A DNA stretch of 64,000 nt. It comes from Diplocarpon mali. Its lineage: Eukaryota; Ascomycota; Leotiomycetes; Helotiales; Drepanopezizaceae. The notes beneath the pieces were generated by a model that was given only the letters and a program-made list of their open reading frames with translations, was not told where the DNA came from and made no database searches. Shown piece after piece: positions 1-9,701 of the stretch. The stretch lies in contig JAENRP010000194.1 in the NCBI GenBank assembly GCA_024741835.1, positions 17,318 through 81,317 of the forward strand, read 5' to 3'. Each line of letters starts with the position of its first letter. Position 1 is the stretch's first letter. A program made the translations under genes and the position numbers.

Positions 1-675
1 TCGAGGTGTGAGCCTGATGGGTGTGGAAATAGACACGTAGAGTGAGTGACACCACTTAGCCGATCAATAATAGCATGCGAGGAATAAGAATACCAAAACC
101 AGAGTATCAGACACTGTTCTCTCTCTGTAACAATAATCTGCAATCGAAATCGACTGCGCTAAAGTTCAAGATTACTCGCGCATGCTCTAATATCTTTTTC
201 AGGACCTCCATCCTGCTGAGGCGGAGTATGGAAGCGCTTCGCTAGGGTGTATCATTAGTACAATGTTGAAGGTATTTCGAAGCACCATAACTTTAATTTC
301 GTGCCTTTGATGGGCGTTTTTTGACGTAGTGTGCAAGTCTAAGCTGTTGATCAGTCAGTGACTTCAGCAGAAAGGAAAAACGAAGTATGACACTACCATC
401 AGAATGCAGAAACTCGCATGCAGAAAGACTTAGTTGCATATTATGCGGACCTACATCTAAGCAGAAACCCCGCATATGGTATCATATTTTCCCTTGCACG
501 GCCAATCCCTAAACGCCTATATGTGCAAAATCTCAGGATCATACCATTACTTCTTTCCCACCTCAGTACTCCAGACCCCATCCTGTGCAATGCAATGTAA
601 AAACCCCCGAGTCCGCTATGCCTCTCTAGGTACAGCAAAAGTAGCGCAAAGACAGCGTTCACAAGGAAGCCATGG
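1..675. other. Intergenic flank, no gene seen
   Basis: No reading frame here has a recognisable product. The right part is presumably the 3' untranslated region and terminator zone of the minus-strand RING gene that ends at 676. Confidence 0.5.
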
Positions 676-1799
676 TCATAGAAACACGCCAACCCATTTT
701 TCCTTGGCCTTGACATCGCAATTGCAGTCTTCGACGGCACATGCAAGAGCCTTGGTCTTCCTAGAATTGGTCGATTTGGCTTGCTCGGCAAAACCCTTCT
801 TAGCACGATTCTGGAAGCAATTGTTGCAGTAAACCTGTCTTTGATTAGTTGCTGTATGGAAATGTCGCTGAATTGAACACTTACGTGACCACACTCTCTG
901 ACGACCCAGAAAGGATGCTCCTCCCGTTCCTTCTTCGTTGGGGCTCTGCCAGATTTCTTCACTACAGGTTCTTCGATCTCTTTGTTTTGAATGAGTTCCT
1001 CCTCGCAGCTGGGACATATGATTACTTCATCTTCGACAGGAGATCGTGTGTAACCAGGCCTGGCGGGTGGCGGGGCGACATGCTCTGGCTTTCTTTCTGC
1101 AAAAGCTGCATGTTGATAGTCCATGATATTGGGCATGACCTGTAGATGCTCATGGCGTGCGATGTGATGATCCATCATGTTCTGCATTGCCCGAAGCTCT
1201 GCTCCAAGCCCACGCCCAGGTCCAGCCCTACCAAATCCTCCACCACTCAGCATAGCACCAATCCTAGTATGGGCGGCCGCAAGAACACTAGGGAGCGCAG
1301 GCCGGTGTTCATTATGGGCTGGCATGAAAAAAGATGGAGATTCTGCTCGAGAGCCAGCAGCAGGAGCCTGACGTGGATGGGGGAGGGGAAGTTGCCGTTG
1401 TCTTTGTCCAGTTATGATGACATCCTGCTCAGAAGAATCAAGTGTGAGATCTATCAAGGCGCCCATATTTTCTGCATCGCTCCGGCCAAGGTGAGGAGGT
1501 CGTGAAAATGTATTCCGGGTCTGTCCACTCCGTGACGGACCCAGCAATTCTTCGGCGTCGTCTGTGAGATCAATTATTGTTTGGGAAGCGCGATGCTCCA
1601 GCCGTGGCCGATGTTGAGATTGTGATCTTTCTGCCATCTGTTCCGAGGCTCGCATGTACGGGTCGTTGTGAGGGTGGGAGATGCGTCGTGGTCGCTCGGG
1701 GCCGTCGTTTGAGGGAGCGGGGGGATATCGAGGCGAAAAGATGCTGGAGCCTCCTATTAAGCCCAAAGGTGATGGCGAGAGGGTTGCAGAAGGGGACAT
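676..1799 (-). CDS. RING-type zinc-finger protein with SUMO-interaction-like motifs
   Basis: Two exons, 885-1799 and 676-834, joined across a 50-bp intron (835-884, GTAAGTG donor, ACAG acceptor), give 357 residues. The first three-quarters is disordered and rich in Pro/Arg/Ser. It carries acidic hydrophobic patches IIDLTDD (about 75-81), LIDLTLD (115-121) and DVIIT (126-130), which resemble SUMO-interacting motifs. The C-terminus is a RING-like zinc domain: CPSC at 262/265, ECGH at 302-305, YCNNC at 307-311 and a distal C337/C342/C344 set; the intron falls inside it, between His305 and Val306. The close spacing of tandem SIM-like motifs and a C-terminal RING suggests a SUMO-targeted ubiquitin ligase or related nuclear regulator. 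Zinc-domain homologues are often labelled cell cycle control proteins in fungal annotation; the ligase role is inference. It is convergent with nothing and lies tail-out at the left edge. Confidence 0.87.
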
Positions 1800-2595
1800 C
1801 TCAGTAAAGTTTCTCTGAAGTGATCAGATTAGTATCAATCGAAGTTCCGATCTTGGGTCGGTCTTGTTCCGGTGGCTTTGTACCTTATGGCGATGAGGCT
1901 CTGACTCCCATGGGTCCATCACTATCAAGACTCGCAAGGTATCTGCCGACCCTTGAACACTGTGTAGGAACTCCTTGAAAAAATGACTCCCAAGCTAACC
2001 GCGAGGTGGAAGGAAATAGGGCGCTTTGTGTATTATGCTGTGATGTTGCTACTAAATCATAGTCCGCGGTAGAAGTAGACCTAACTTAGCGGCCTATGCT
2101 TGCCTTTTGTCATGAAGTAATCCAATACAACAGCGCTCAGAAAGCTAGTGAATGCCAACGGCCTGTAACTGACAGCGCCGATTTTTTTGTGAATGACATG
2201 CCCACAGTGTTGTTTATTTCTGCCATAATTTATGGAGTGGCAATACCTACCATAGAAGTCCCACACAAGTACTTCACCCCTGTAGCAGCTCTATGAGTAA
2301 ATCAAGGCGGGCATTTCTGTTCCTGTCAGAGACAATCATAACATATAGGACTGCTTTGTTAATTGATATTCGTCCATATGCATTATTCCCCGTCCTTCCT
2401 TTCTTGGCAAGCAAATAGAACAGAAAAGCCAAATCCATCTATGCAGACTGATCTGCTAATGGATAAATATATCCATTTGTTTTAGTTCGGCGCCTGCCTT
2501 TGGCATGAGAGCTTTTAGAATTACATGCAAGAAAGACGTCCAGATCCTTTTGCCGCAGGCCATAAATCAAAGTCCGAACTCCGTAGCCCAGTCTC
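1800..2595. other. Intergenic, no gene seen
   Basis: Upstream region of the RING gene and downstream region of Prp19, both on the minus strand. It should hold the RING gene promoter. Only short frames without recognisable domains are present. Confidence 0.5.
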
Positions 2596-4230
2596 TTATC
2601 CAAGCACTGTTATGACCCCATCACCATTCACTGTGATCAAGGTCTTGGCATCTAGCCCCCATTGAAGAGCTGTTGCTGGAACAGCAATGCTCATGACATC
2701 TGACCACGACTTCGACGACTTGGTGTATTGCGAAATGGTGAGGCCTCCAGGTCCCGAGGCGGCCAGGAATTGACCAGTGTAATCCCATCTAATACTATCG
2801 ACTTGCCCTGCAATCTCCAACGTCTTAGTCTTCGCAGCTTCGCCTTCTTTACGAAGATCAAAGATAACAACACTATTAGATCCCTTCGCAACGGCCGCAA
2901 ACCAGATCCCGTTCTCAGAGAAAACAAGGTCTTGAACGGGGCCTCCCAGCTCGAAGTTGGCAGCACTTTCACCAGTTTTCACATGGAACAGCTTGATCTG
3001 GCCATCAAAACCACCAGCCGCAAATAGGTGACCATCGGGGTGGAAGGAAGCAACAGTTAGACCTATTTTGATATTAGTATCGAGGTACTCAAATGCCGTT
3101 CAGAGTAGGCGCTCTTACCTGAATCTGTGTAGACTTGAGCCACAGCCTTGCCGGCAGGCAAGTCGTAGAAGACGAAGCTCTTATCAATACCAACGGAAGC
3201 TAGGATATCGCCACATGGGTGCAAAGCCAGTCCATTAGCAGTCCCTGCATGCGATGTGAAGGTTAATTCGTTCTCTCCAAATACCTTCACGGCTCCCGAC
3301 GAGGTCGAGACAACGGGTTGGCTCCCGTACCAGACAGCATCCGTAACAGCACCCCCAGCCTTGAAGGATTGCTGGACCCTTTTCTCTGAAGTAGAGTAGA
3401 CACCAGCTATACCTTCAGATCCGCCAGTTATGACCAGTTGTCCAGCCTCATCCACTGCAAGAGAAGAAGCACCAGCGTAGAGAGGCTCTGAAGCAGTCGC
3501 GACACCGAATTTTTCGATGGTCTCCGCGTCCACCCATTCTTTTGGTACAGGACGCTTCCGACGGCTCTTGGAGAGTCTAATTCCAAATCAGTAAGATGCA
3601 TTTGGGGAAACATGCGCAAGGTATACCTCTCTTGTGTAGCAGAAACCTTCGCCGCGAGCTCCTCTGGAAGCCCTTGCCTGTCTATCTGCATGGCATCTCC
3701 GCCCCCGGTACTTCCAGCTTCAACCGTGACCTTCGATAACGCATCACGCGCCTCGTCGCGCTCTCTGCTCAGGCGGGCAATAACTCGCACAGCAGCATCG
3801 TGCTGGTAAAGCGCCGTAGCCAACTCTTGTCTAGTCTGCTGAAGTTGCCTTCTCAAGGTAAAGGATTCAAGAGCCAGCGCATCCCATTCGTTTTGGAAGG
3901 TCGAGAGGAGAGAGGGAACTGAGGTCAAGGTGGGAGGCCGAGGGGTGACAATTTTGGCGGACTTGAGGTCGATGAGGTCCTCCACTTCCAAATCTTCTCC
4001 ATTGATAGGGTCTTTATGGTTTTCTGAGATGTATGCCTCGATTAAGCGCTTCTCATAGACATTTCCTACAGCTGGTCAGTCGCGCATTCCCCTTATGCCT
4101 TGTCTAGCTGTCTTACCTGATTTCGCTGAAGCAACAGGGTGCTGAGGAGCTTCTCCAGAGACTAAAACTGTCAGTCGCGTCACACATAAACTGTGAGAGC
4201 TGCGCAAAGACACCTACTTGAGCACAACAT
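2596..4230 (-). CDS. PRP19: Pre-mRNA-processing factor 19, U-box/WD40 ubiquitin ligase
   Basis: Five exons (4218-4230, 4117-4161, 3627-4065, 3119-3576, 2596-3062) give 473 residues, the usual fungal length. The 13-bp first exon encodes only MLCS plus one base, and the reading MLCSISGEAPQHPVAS matches the canonical Prp19 start. Residues 1 to about 70 are the U-box (a RING fold without zinc), followed by a coiled-coil tetramerisation segment with LRRQLQQTRQELATALYQHD, and a C-terminal WD40 propeller ending DGVITVLG. Prp19 is the core of the NineTeen complex, which ubiquitinates spliceosome components to stabilise U4/U6-U5 and also acts in DNA repair. Introns are 43-57 bp with GTAGGT, GTAAGA, GTATAC and GTAAGA donors. 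The gene is divergent from the OHCU gene. Confidence 0.97.
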
Positions 4231-4432
4231 TTTGAATCACTCCGTAAGTCAAGTTCTGGGCTTTGGCGCAACAGCACCAGGCAAGCTGCGACTCTTGCTT
4301 CTGAAAATATATGAGCTAAGCTTATTCCGGCGTTAGCGTGATTGGGAGCCTTCTCTTATCAATTTCACATCCTCTCGGATAACATATGCCTCGACACGGA
4401 TGTAAATATTCACCAAGCGGCCCTTTCTCAAC
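4231..4432. promoter_or_regulatory. Shared divergent promoter, PRP19 / OHCU gene
   Basis: Only 202 bp separate the two divergent start codons, so the 5' untranslated regions and promoter elements of both genes must lie here. No TATA box is obvious. Confidence 0.6.
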
Positions 4433-5077
4433 ATGACTAGCTTCCAGCTTCCACCTATTGAAGATGTTCCCTCTCTGCCTGTAAGCGAGCGAGCGTCGAT
4501 CCTTGATGCACTCTTTGAGCCTTGTGACGCTTTACATACACTTTCGCTTGACCTCCTCAATACCGAGACATTTGCATCTTATAATGATCTCATTGCTAGC
4601 GTCGGAGTTCAGTTGTCAAATTTGGCAGAGAGCTCATGTATGAGTGACGCCAAATGGCTCGACAAGATCCTTGGAGCTCATCCCAGACTCGGAGCAAAAA
4701 AAGTTGATAGTGCGCAGTCACAGGCAGAGCAGGCCCAGCTGAACACTGGTGGCGAAAAGGAGGCGGAGAAACTTCAAGACCTGAACGAGGAATATGAGAA
4801 AGCCTTCCCCGGAATGACATATGTGTATGGGATGGATTCAATTGCCAGCACAGAGCAACACTAATGGTCCACAGTGTTTTCGTCAATGGGCGGTCACGTC
4901 CTGTTATTATGGAGAACATGAGATCAAGAATCGACAGAGGAGACATCAAACTCGAGAGAGACGAAGCCATCAGAGTAAAGGCTTGTAAATTACCTACTTT
5001 TTGCACCCATGCTAACACATTTCAAGGCAATGTGTGACATTGCAGCAGATCGTGCGGCCAAACTCCAGCAAGCATAA
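4433..5077 (+). CDS. OHCU decarboxylase-like protein (ureide pathway)
   Basis: Three exons (4433-4824, 4875-4974, 5027-5077) give 180 residues. The GTATGG donor at 4825 is chosen because it restores YVVFVNGRSRP, the signature of 2-oxo-4-hydroxy-4-carboxy-5-ureidoimidazoline decarboxylase; reading through instead stops at 4864. The catalytic-type motif GAHPRLGAKK lies at 81-90 with His83, and the C-terminal helix reads AMCDIAADRAAKLQQA. The family converts OHCU to S-allantoin after uricase and hydroxyisourate hydrolase. There is no C-terminal SKL-type peroxisomal signal, and fungal members are often annotated only by domain, so the exact substrate is inferred. Introns are 50 and 52 bp. Confidence 0.93.
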
Positions 5078-5324
5078 GATGTGCCACAGTTCGCCGCAAG
5101 AAAAGCCTCCGATCATGCCTGACTCGAAGAATGTTGTGGATGCCGATCCGAACCATGTCGTGCCCACCCCAATGCAGAACTACAAATACCCCAAGCAGAT
5201 CCCAAGCTAGAGAGCTTTCGATTCCACGCTTTCTCTTGCTCTCCCCTTCTCCCCCCTTCTCCCTCAAGCTTTGGTCTGAACGATGAAGCCTTCTCCTTGC
5301 TGGTCCTCTCTCAATTTCAGATTC

Positions 5325-6041
5325 TCAACGATCTCCTCGGGTGGTGCCCGGTAGTGTTTCGGGCATGTCTTGTGGACGAATCCCATCCAAGGCAGCGAGG
5401 TAATCGTCCATGTCCTCATTCCCTTCTCTGAAAGGATTCATGATGCGGAAGTCACTGTAGATTGCGCTGTCTCGATCGACATCAACATTCCAGTCCTCTG
5501 AAGCCTCTTCGTCCTCCGAGTCGAAGGCTTCGTAAACCGACAGACCAAGTGGGGACGGCGGGAGTGGTACATCGAGACATCGAGGCTTCTGGATGAGAAC
5601 TTCCCGCAAGGGCAGCCTCTCTCTTATGTTCTCTTGCTCTTCCCGCAAGAACTCTTGTGCAGCATCCATCCGTCTTCGAGCTCGATTCATGATAGCAGCC
5701 TTCCTGATAAGATTTCTGCCCCGTGCTATATTCTTCGTTCCCCAGACGGGGATCTTGTTCACGCCACGATTGGCAATATTGGAAGCTGGTTGCGAGAACG
5801 GACGACTGAAGCGCGAAGTAATGAGATGTAGACGCAAGCGTCGCTTCTTCCGCCCCTCGTTTCCTTCTCCGTCGACATCAGATAGAGCTCGACGACGTTT
5901 GTAAGGCCTGTTGCATGGAGCTGGAGCTGGAGCTGGAGCTGATGCTGGCCGGTCGCACGAGAACTGGAGAGGGGGAATTGCGGAAAATCTAAAATCAAAA
6001 GTATCCCTATGGAACTCTCTGGCGAGGAAACGGCGTACCAT
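5325..6041 (-). CDS. Conserved fungal protein of unknown function, basic and probably nuclear
   Basis: The frame is open to 6221, but the codon there is TTG, so the first good ATG, at 6041, is used: 238 residues starting MVRRFLAREFHRDTFDF. The opening HRDTFDFRFSAIPPLQF is typical of a poorly characterised family in filamentous ascomycetes. An Ala-Pro run (from a hexamer GAGCTG-like repeat near 5921-5942) follows, then basic stretches KRRR and KKRRLRLHLITSRFSRPFS that could be nuclear localisation signals, an amphipathic helix with RKAAIMNRARRRMDAAQEF, and an acidic tail. No catalytic motif is visible. An upstream exon ending near 6205-6210 cannot be excluded because AG acceptors precede the open frame. 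Confidence 0.7.
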   Translation of the reverse strand: MVRRFLAREFHRDTFDFRFSAIPPLQFSCDRPASAPAPAPAPCNRPYKRRRALSDVDGEGNEGRKKRRLRLHLITSRFSRPFSQPASNIANRGVNKIPVWGTKNIARGRNLIRKAAIMNRARRRMDAAQEFLREEQENIRERLPLREVLIQKPRCLDVPLPPSPLGLSVYEAFDSEDEEASEDWNVDVDRDSAIYSDFRIMNPFREGNEDMDDYLAALDGIRPQDMPETLPGTTRGDR

Positions 6042-7265
6042 GCTCACGCACCGGCGTGCCGAGTCTGTAGTCGAATATATATTCCTCCCTGTTACAAAGA
6101 CGTTTTCACCCCCTCCACGAAGACCCAGACTTGGCTGCACTCGCCCATTGGGGAGGTTGGGGGTGAAAAGATGCAGCTCTGGCAGCAGTGTCTGTAGAAG
6201 TCCTACTATGCCACCAAACAAGACGAGAGTAAGGTAAGCATGACTAGGACGAGTGACGAGAGCCTATGGAGCGAGGAGTTGGACAAGACTTTACACCCAA
6301 CGCCAACGGGACTGGCTCTGTGTTGCCCATCCGCAACCCGCGACCGGCTGCCGGCTACCCGCTGCTGTGGTGCGGGGCGGTGCTGCCACAGCTGTGAAAA
6401 GGATGTAAGAATTTGCGGGGAAACAGGGGCAAATTCTACACAGGACCGAGGTCTGCAGGTCCATCGTACGAACAGTATTTTGAACATTTCCGCCCCGGGA
6501 GCTGCAGGCTCTGCTGGATCCGAAGAAACACATTTTCCGAGCAGGCTTTGACTGACTGTGTTTTGCACTCGTACGGCACCTGACCTGACGAGTCCCTTTC
6601 CGTGCGACTTGAGCCTGACGTGACACCCCCGCCCGATGAGCGATACGAAAATAGCTGGCTGGCTGGGTCGAGGAAGGATGCGCAAGAGATCCTTGGCTGC
6701 TACCATCCGAACGGGAGAGAAACCCGGCGTCCGGAGCCATGATCTGGGCATCTAATGCGTATTCGAGCAGCTGATCCTGGAGCTGGGGGAAAGCCCTTCT
6801 CGACCTCTAGAGTTTTCGGAGCCGACCTCCGCAGGGATTAGAAAACGCCGCGCGCAGGCCTTGGAGCATGCTATTGATCGTTTGGCGGGTTTCGTTTTTC
6901 TCAATAGCCTCCCAACCGCGACAGAGTGTACGGTATCTTAGGCGCTCTCCGTTCCATGCGCTTAGCTTAGTAACATGTCCGACGACTACCACATTCCATA
7001 TAACCCAGGAAGTGCAAAGGACAGAAATAGCGACTGGCAGAGCATATTTCTGCTAGACGCACAAGCCAACCGATTCGACCAGGTATCACAAGCCAACCGA
7101 TTCGACCAGGTATCAGACACCCATTGCCTGGGGGCTGTCAGCAACGCACTCTGGAATGCTAGAAACAACGCTCAAGGGCTACCGGCGACACGATCTTTTG
7201 TGGAATGAAGGAGCAAAACCAGAAGACAAGATCCTGAAGGTGGCATTGTCATTTGGTGGTCGAGT
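6042..7265. other. Intergenic, GC-rich part then tandem repeat, no firm gene
   Basis: Frames on both strands between 6200 and 6750 are simple-sequence and unrecognised. A 77-codon plus-strand frame at 6975-7208 starts MSDDYHIPYNPGSAKD and contains the 27-bp tandem duplication in frame (9 residues each). It lacks a signal peptide or known domain and is not called as a gene. The right end is the 3' flank of Rrb1. Confidence 0.45.
7060..7113. repeat. Perfect 27-bp tandem duplication
   Basis: Two identical adjacent 27-bp units, 7060-7086 and 7087-7113, each starting CACAAGCC and ending CAGGTAT. No third copy is present. Confidence 0.95.
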
Positions 7266-8802
7266 CTATACACTTATCGTCTTGAACACGTTGAAAGCCT
7301 CACCAGTACCTACTAAGCATCCGGGTATCTGCGGGTGGAAATGCAGCTCCTTGACCTTCTCCATGTAGTGGACGAAGAGCAATTGCGGAGGAACTTCACT
7401 CACACCGCCGGTGTCCTTGCTCTCTTCGTCATCTAGCTCCACCGCCAAGTCCCACAAGGTCAAGGTATCGTCGCCAGCAGCAACTGCTACGATACTGTCA
7501 TCGGTAGGATGCCACTCCACACTGGTAATCTGCTCCTTGTGGAAGTTAAAACTCGCCACTGGCGTTGGCTTGGGGGATGCAGAGAAGGTATTCGGCTTCC
7601 ATTGACGCAGGTCCCAGACTCCCCAGACTCCGTCATCTGCGCCCGAAGCGAGTAGATGCGAAGTCTGATGAGACCAGGACATGACGTTGACATCCGTGTC
7701 ACTGACTTGGACGCTTAAAGCTGCAGTCTTACTCTTGCTTCGGACATCCCATACTTTGATTGTGCCGTCACTTGATGCGGAAGCAAAGACATTTCGCTCC
7801 GAGGGACTCCATTGCAGCTCCTCGACACTACCAGTATGGCCAGTAAAGGGGCGCGAATCCGTTTCCCAGCGCTCCCCATCTGTTCTTGTTGTGACATAGA
7901 TCTTCCCATCGTTATCACCAGTAATGAGTTTTCCGGTCGAGAAAAGAGGAGACCAGTCGACACCGTAGCCTTCGGTCTTGTGCATTTTGAGAGTCGATAG
8001 GGGTTTATTTTGTTGCGGGGTAATAACGGTTCCAGGTGTATCGAAGGAGGCGAGATGTGGAGTCACATCATGGATCAGCACCTGGCCAGCCTCGGTCATA
8101 GAAGCCGTCATGGTCGTAGGAGGTTTTGAGGAATTTGCCGCAGGTACTTGGTGGGCTCGAATCCGGTTCGTGGCAGATGTAAATGGTATCGAGGCAGACT
8201 CTAGAATTGGATCTGCATCCTCGTCTTCATCATCAGAGTCATCCTCTTCATCTTGGTTCCGATCCATTCTGCTGAGACCACTGAACTTCATAACCATCAA
8301 TTGATTCTCCTTCGATCTTTTGCCCTCAGCTTGTGTTCCTGCAACGGCATACATAGTGGCGGGGTATGTTTTTCGTTTGTCTCCCAGGTCGTCTTTGACA
8401 ATATCGAAGGAAAGGCAGGGCCATGGCGTACTTAATGCATGTAGCATTTCGTAAGCTGAGAGATCCGGGGACAAAGTTTGCCCAGGTTCAAGCTTATTTC
8501 TGCCAACAATGAAGGTCTGTTGGTCCATATCCATAGCTTCTATGAGAATGTCAGCACAGGTTTGTTCATAGCTTCGCGCCCAGGATCAGCCAGGCCGCAC
8601 CAGCTTTCTCTTCCGCTTCTCTCTCTTCGTCCGGTCTGCCATCGACTCCAGCTTCCAGGATCTCATCTTCGCTCTCGTATTCGTCCTCGAACTCATCCTC
8701 GAACTCTCCCACCTCATCCTCCAGACCCGACTTCTCTGGGCGTTCTCCTCCTTTCAAAGAGACGCCGCCGTTTTTGTTTTCTTCTGCTCGACGTTTTGAC
8801 AT
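7266..8802 (-). CDS. RRB1: Ribosome assembly WD40 chaperone Rrb1 (GRWD1)
   Basis: Two exons, 8601-8802 and 7266-8539, joined over a 61-bp intron (GTGCGG donor, TGCTGAC branch, ATAG acceptor), give 491 residues. The N-terminus MSKRRAEENKNGG is followed by an acidic tract (EFEDEFEDEYESEDEILEAG), then the family signature DQQTFIVGRNKLEPGQ and LSTPWPCLSFDIVKDDLGD. WD repeats are clear from TIKVWDVR, GVWGVWDLRQW and TLTLWDLAVE. Rrb1 binds nascent ribosomal protein uL3 (Rpl3) and escorts it into nucleolar pre-60S particles. A second acidic stretch (DEEDDSDDEDEDAD) sits between the first two blades. The gene is divergent from mitochondrial bS6m. Confidence 0.96.
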
Positions 8803-9003
8803 CTTCTAATTTAGTGAGTGGTCTGCTTGATGCGTGATGCGAAACTGTTTCGATATTTATTAGATAAATTCCTTATCGGGGTCGCAATCGTGCGGCGTGC
8901 ACAAAATATTCTCGGTCGGGAAAACGTTTATCCTCACACAAGTCATCCCTAATGCCTTGTCAGCACCGATGCTTGCCACAACAACACGAATGTTGCTGTC
9001 AAC
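8803..9003. promoter_or_regulatory. Shared divergent promoter, RRB1 / MRP17
   Basis: 201 bp between two divergent start codons, one for a cytosolic ribosome-assembly factor and one for a mitochondrial ribosomal protein. No TATA box is evident. Confidence 0.6.
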
Positions 9004-9454
9004 ATGTTATACGAGCTCATAGCAGTTGTAAGCAATCTATTCCACAGCCCGAGATCCAAACTAATCATTGGCAGGTCCGGCCCAACAATCTGTTGGAAGT
9101 TAAAGAGTGCGCTAAACTTCCCGCCTCGACAATACATACTGACTTAATGTCAGAATTGCCCGCACAGCCGGTTCTCTCATCATAAAAAATGGCGGTACTA
9201 TACGAGGCATTCGGAATTGGGGTGTTTGGAGTCTACCCAAGCGGACGCGGAAGCATCAAGCCCAATACATTGACGGCCATTACTTCATTATGAGATACGA
9301 TGCTTCGAGCAAGATACAAGACGATGTGAGGAAGACGCTGGGCCTAGATCCGCGCATGATAAAGTTCAGTTCAGTGAAGCTGGGAGACGGAACGTTGGAG
9401 AAATCAAGCAGGATAGGAGGAGAGATTCCTTGGCAGGAAAGGGAAGAGTTTTGA
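9004..9454 (+). CDS. MRP17: Mitochondrial small-subunit ribosomal protein bS6m
   Basis: A three-exon gene that simple frame searches split. Exons 9004-9027, 9075-9106 and 9154-9454 give 118 residues. Exon 1 is only 24 bp (MLYELIAV) and exon 2 only 32 bp; introns of 47 bp each have GTAAGC and GTGCGC donors. The joined protein reads MLYELIAVVRPNNLLEVKEI, then TAGSLIIKNGG, IRGIRNWGVWSLPKRTRKHQ and HYFIMRYDASSKIQDDVRKT, ending WQEREEF. This is the bS6 fold as in yeast Mrp17, a component of the mitochondrial 37S subunit. The end is convergent with DCN1. Confidence 0.95.
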
Positions 9455-9701
9455 TCGCGAGCTTGGAGGAGGCTATACATTAGGGCATTGCATGGCGGAA
9501 GTGATATCTGGTATGATAGCTTATACTCGCAAAAAGCATGTCAGAATATGCCTTCGAATCCTATGAAGCCTTTCATTGCCATCACTCGTAAATTTCTGGG
9601 TTGAGCCCCATAGGTTGTTCCATCCCAGAAGACGCCTTTGTGCAGCCCGCTGGAGCCATTATCAGAGGTCATGCCCATGAAGGTAAACAGAATATGTACA
9701 C

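Noticed and set aside
6042..6221. N-terminal extension of the 5325-6041 protein
   Set aside because: The frame begins at a TTG, not an ATG, and the conserved start is MVRRFLAREFHRD at 6041.
6206..6751. Long overlapping frames on both strands upstream of 5325-6041
   Set aside because: Arg/Ser-rich mirror frames from GC-rich sequence, no domains, no splice logic.
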